Shown one piece after another: positions 61,426 through 64,000 of a stretch of DNA of 64,000 nucleotides. Every line of letters starts with the position of its first letter. Within the stretch, counting starts at the first letter, position 1. Under the pieces are notes generated by a model that saw only the letters and a program-made list of their open reading frames with translations, was not told the origin of the DNA and made no database searches. Origin of the DNA: Sphingobacteriaceae bacterium. GTDB taxonomy: Bacteria > Bacteroidota > Bacteroidia > B-17B0 > Aurantibacillaceae. Both the position numbers and the translations under genes were made by a program. The stretch covers positions 1 through 64,000 of the forward strand of contig CANGGP010000011.1 of assembly GCA_947453445.1 (NCBI GenBank), read 5' to 3'.

Positions 61426-64000
61426 ATGAAAACCAAAATTTTTATCTTATTTATCGCTTGTATTTCTACATTCTTAGCTAAATCTCAAGCAGGTAGCGAA
61501 ACAATTAAGTACGAAATAAAAGGCAGTCTGATTGATCAAACTAATAACGAACCATTAATTGGGGCTTATATTAGTTATGATAAAGGCAAAGGAGTTGTTT
61601 CGGATCGTAATGGAAAATTTGGTTTAATGCTTGCGGATGGTGATTACACAATCACAGTGGGTTACTTGGGTTACGCTACTAATACACAAGTCATAAATGT
61701 AAATGGAAGTGCTAAAACAATAGAGCCCATTTTATTAAATGCCACAACCGATTTAAATGAAGTTGAAATTGTTGCTGATGTGGCAAAATTGAGAGAAACA
61801 CCCTTGGCGTATTCTGATGTTCTTGCCAAACAAATTAATAGAGAGTTGGGTTCAAACGATGTAACCATGTTAATGAATTCTACACCGGGTGCATATGCAA
61901 CTCAACAGGGCGGCGGAGCAGGTGATTCAAGGATAAATATTCGCGGTTTTGATCAACGTTATATTGGTGTTTTGGTAGACGGTGTGCCCGTCAATGACAT
62001 GGAAAATGGCCGTGTATTCTGGAGTAACTGGGCCGGTTTGGCTGAAGTGACACAAAAAATTCAAGTACAAAGAGGTTTAGGCGCGTCAAGATTAGCATTG
62101 CCTGCTGTGGGTGGAGTAATGAATATACTTACCAATTCTATTGATCAAAAAAAATCGCTTGTTGTACGAAATGATATGGGCACCGCCAATTATCAACGTA
62201 TTTCAATAGGCTATAATTCAGGATTAATTAAAAATAAATTTGGTTTCACCCTGGCAGGTTCTTACACAGGTGGTGATGGGTATATCGATCAAACTTGGCA
62301 AAAGACATGGTCTTATTTTGCAAAGGTTTCATATAAGATAAACAAAAATAATTTATTGATTCTGAGTGCTAACGGCGCACCACAATCTCATGGTCAAAGA
62401 TCTTTCGCCATTAACATGGCTTATCACGACAGAAAATTTGCCGAACAACAAGGCATTAATGTTGATTCGGTTTATGCTTCAAATAAATATACTTCTTCCA
62501 CAATTGGCGCTAGAGGCATCACTTATAGCCCTGATTGGGGTTATTTAAATGGCAAAGGTCAGCCCGTAAAAATCAATTACTTCCACAAGCCCTTGTTTAA
62601 CTTGTCTTATTTTTTAAATATAAATTCAAGGCTTTCCTTTAATAACGTGTTGTACCTTTCGCTTGGCAATGGCGGCGGTACCAGCCTTAATAGTTTTCCT
62701 GCTGATATTTATAATGCCACAGGAACAGGACAATTACAATTACAAACTTTATATGATGGGAACATAGCCACCAAGCCGGGAACCGTTGTGCCAGGTCAAA
62801 GTCCGGCCGGTTACTACATTTATTCAGCGGTGAATAAACATAAATGGGTTGGCACCTTATCTACATTAAAATACAAAATCACTTCTAACTTAAATTTTTT
62901 GGGTGGGTTTGATGCAAGATATTACGTAGGCACACATTATCAAACCCCCTATGACTTATTAGGTGGAAATTATGTGGAAGCCCCGGCAGGAAAAGATTTG
63001 AACTTGGCACCAAGAAACAAAGATCCATATTCTTATGTGAAAAATATTGGCGATAAAATAAATTATTACAATGACAGCAAGATTACTTGGTTGGGTTTAT
63101 TTGGTCAGGTTGAACATAAGTTTAATCGCTTAACAAGTTTTATTACCGTAACAGGTAACCAAAGTGGATTTCAATATATCAATTACTTTGGAAAAAAAGA
63201 TATTGAGATTAGTAAAAATAATATCATTCATAATGCAGTAGGATACGGTGATACATTATATTATGATGGAACGAACTTCGGTGTACCCCAATTTGGCACA
63301 CTTAAAAACAATGCAGACGGATCTCTATATTTTAAAGATAACCTTTCGAAAAGTTTTGTTACCGTTCAAAACGGTTATCAAAAGTACAGCAATTCATCCC
63401 CACAAGCCAAAACCAACACTTCTGTAATCAGCTATTTTAAAGGATATACCGGCAAAGGTGGATTAAATTATCAGTTAAATGATAATCACAATGTATACGT
63501 GAATGTGGGTTATATGAATCTTGTGCCTAAGTTCAATAATGTTTTTGATAACAATGGAAATAAATTAACCAACATTAGAAATCAAATTATTGTTTCGGAA
63601 GAAATTGGATATGGAATTAAATACAAATTCTTAGCTGCTAATTTAAACGGATATCTAACAAAATGGGGCAATAAACCGGCCGACTTTATTTCTTCGTTTA
63701 CAGATCCCTTAACAGGTCAAACCATTTATTACAATCCAACAGGAATTGATGCGCTATTAAAAGGCCTTGAATTTGACTTGGCCGTGGTGCCTATCAAATC
63801 AATTGAATTAAAAATGTTTGGCATGGTGGCTGATTGGAAATGGGATTCTAAAGGAACTACTTATGCTTATGCAGCCGATGGAACCCAATTGCAAACCATT
63901 GAATTCGACGCCAAAGGAATAGCCATAGGCAACGCACCGCAAAGACAGATTGGCGGCAGCATTAAATTTGAACCACAAAAAAACATCTATGTGAAGTTAC
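61426..64000 (+). CDS. TonB-dependent receptor, 3' end cut by the window
   Basis: The frame is open from ATG 61426 to the window edge (858 codons, no stop). After a signal peptide (FILFIACISTFLAKSQ) comes a CarboxypepD_reg-like domain (GSLIDQTNNEPLIGAYISYD) and a plug with MLMNSTPGAYATQQGG, RINIRGFDQRYIGVLVDGVP, EVTQKIQVQRGLGASRLALP and GVMNILTN. The barrel begins and is incomplete. The plug motif with DQRYIGVLVDGVPVND is frequent in receptors for oligosaccharides or siderophores, but the ligand is unknown. Confidence 0.9.
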   Translation, partial: MKTKIFILFIACISTFLAKSQAGSETIKYEIKGSLIDQTNNEPLIGAYISYDKGKGVVSDRNGKFGLMLADGDYTITVGYLGYATNTQVINVNGSAKTIEPILLNATTDLNEVEIVADVAKLRETPLAYSDVLAKQINRELGSNDVTMLMNSTPGAYATQQGGGAGDSRINIRGFDQRYIGVLVDGVPVNDMENGRVFWSNWAGLAEVTQKIQVQRGLGASRLALPAVGGVMNILTNSIDQKKSLVVRNDMGTANYQRISIGYNSGLIKNKFGFTLAGSYTGGDGYIDQTWQKTWSYFAKVSYKINKNNLLILSANGAPQSHGQRSFAINMAYHDRKFAEQQGINVDSVYASNKYTSSTIGARGITYSPDWGYLNGKGQPVKINYFHKPLFNLSYFLNINSRLSFNNVLYLSLGNGGGTSLNSFPADIYNATGTGQLQLQTLYDGNIATKPGTVVPGQSPAGYYIYSAVNKHKWVGTLSTLKYKITSNLNFLGGFDARYYVGTHYQTPYDLLGGNYVEAPAGKDLNLAPRNKDPYSYVKNIGDKINYYNDSKITWLGLFGQVEHKFNRLTSFITVTGNQSGFQYINYFGKKDIEISKNNIIHNAVGYGDTLYYDGTNFGVPQFGTLKNNADGSLYFKDNLSKSFVTVQNGYQKYSNSSPQAKTNTSVISYFKGYTGKGGLNYQLNDNHNVYVNVGYMNLVPKFNNVFDNNGNKLTNIRNQIIVSEEIGYGIKYKFLAANLNGYLTKWGNKPADFISSFTDPLTGQTIYYNPTGIDALLKGLEFDLAVVPIKSIELKMFGMVADWKWDSKGTTYAYAADGTQLQTIEFDAKGIAIGNAPQRQIGGSIKFEPQKNIYVKL

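Overview
The window is about 64 kb of a Bacteroidota (Bacteroidetes) chromosome. The evidence is eight proteins with type IX secretion (T9SS) C-terminal sorting tails, three TonB-dependent receptors with N-terminal carboxypeptidase-regulatory-like domains, the futalosine menaquinone enzyme MqnA, lipoproteins starting CKK, promoters with the Bacteroidetes -7 box TAnnTTTG, and almost no Shine-Dalgarno sequences. The exact family cannot be fixed from sequence alone. No rRNA, tRNA, CRISPR array, transposase or phage gene was seen.

Region 1 (1-27.9 kb) is mostly housekeeping: kbl (threonine/glycine metabolism), a two-domain VOC protein, dusB, purL, a POT peptide transporter, an M61 peptidase, an eIF1/SUI1-like factor, a serine hydrolase, two divergently transcribed peroxiredoxins, rnhB, and two large uncharacterised envelope proteins of 1503 and 864 aa. 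Small T9SS cargo genes and lipoproteins lie between them. Intergenic DNA carries several repeat families: a 90-bp tandem dyad repeat at the left edge, GCCTGCC/GGCAGGC palindromes, and a 36-bp tandem repeat near 31.5 kb.

Region 2 (27.9-31.9 kb) holds two paralogous T9SS propeller-type cargo genes. Each is followed by a copy of the 3' end of the 864-aa gene, which suggests segmental duplication. The T9SS gene before dusB is likewise bracketed by a copy of the first ~35 bp of dusB.

Region 3 (31.9-37.4 kb) has divergent purM and mqnA with start codons almost at their predicted transcription starts, a PhoX-like secreted protein with T9SS tail, and a tandem pair of CKKxRTCxC lipoproteins.

Region 4 (37.4-56 kb) looks like a phosphate-scavenging region. 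A tightly packed minus-strand operon encodes a PlcP-like metallophosphoesterase, a glycosyltransferase and a diacylglycerol-kinase-like enzyme, the gene set expected for replacing phospholipids by glycolipids. To its right are a b561-type cytochrome, a secreted metallophosphatase, a TonB receptor with a beta-helix lipoprotein, two more secreted phosphatases, a YncE-like propeller, an OmpR-type two-component system and another TonB receptor. Three transcription units here (plcP operon, phosphatase at 41.2 kb, TonB receptor at 42.3 kb) have TAACAT-like hexamers repeated every 11 bp upstream, the architecture of PhoB/PhoP boxes. This regulatory link is inferred, not proven.

Region 5 (56-64 kb) carries three T9SS cargo genes, a sensor kinase whose expected phospho-accepting histidine is an arginine, and a third TonB receptor that runs off the right edge.
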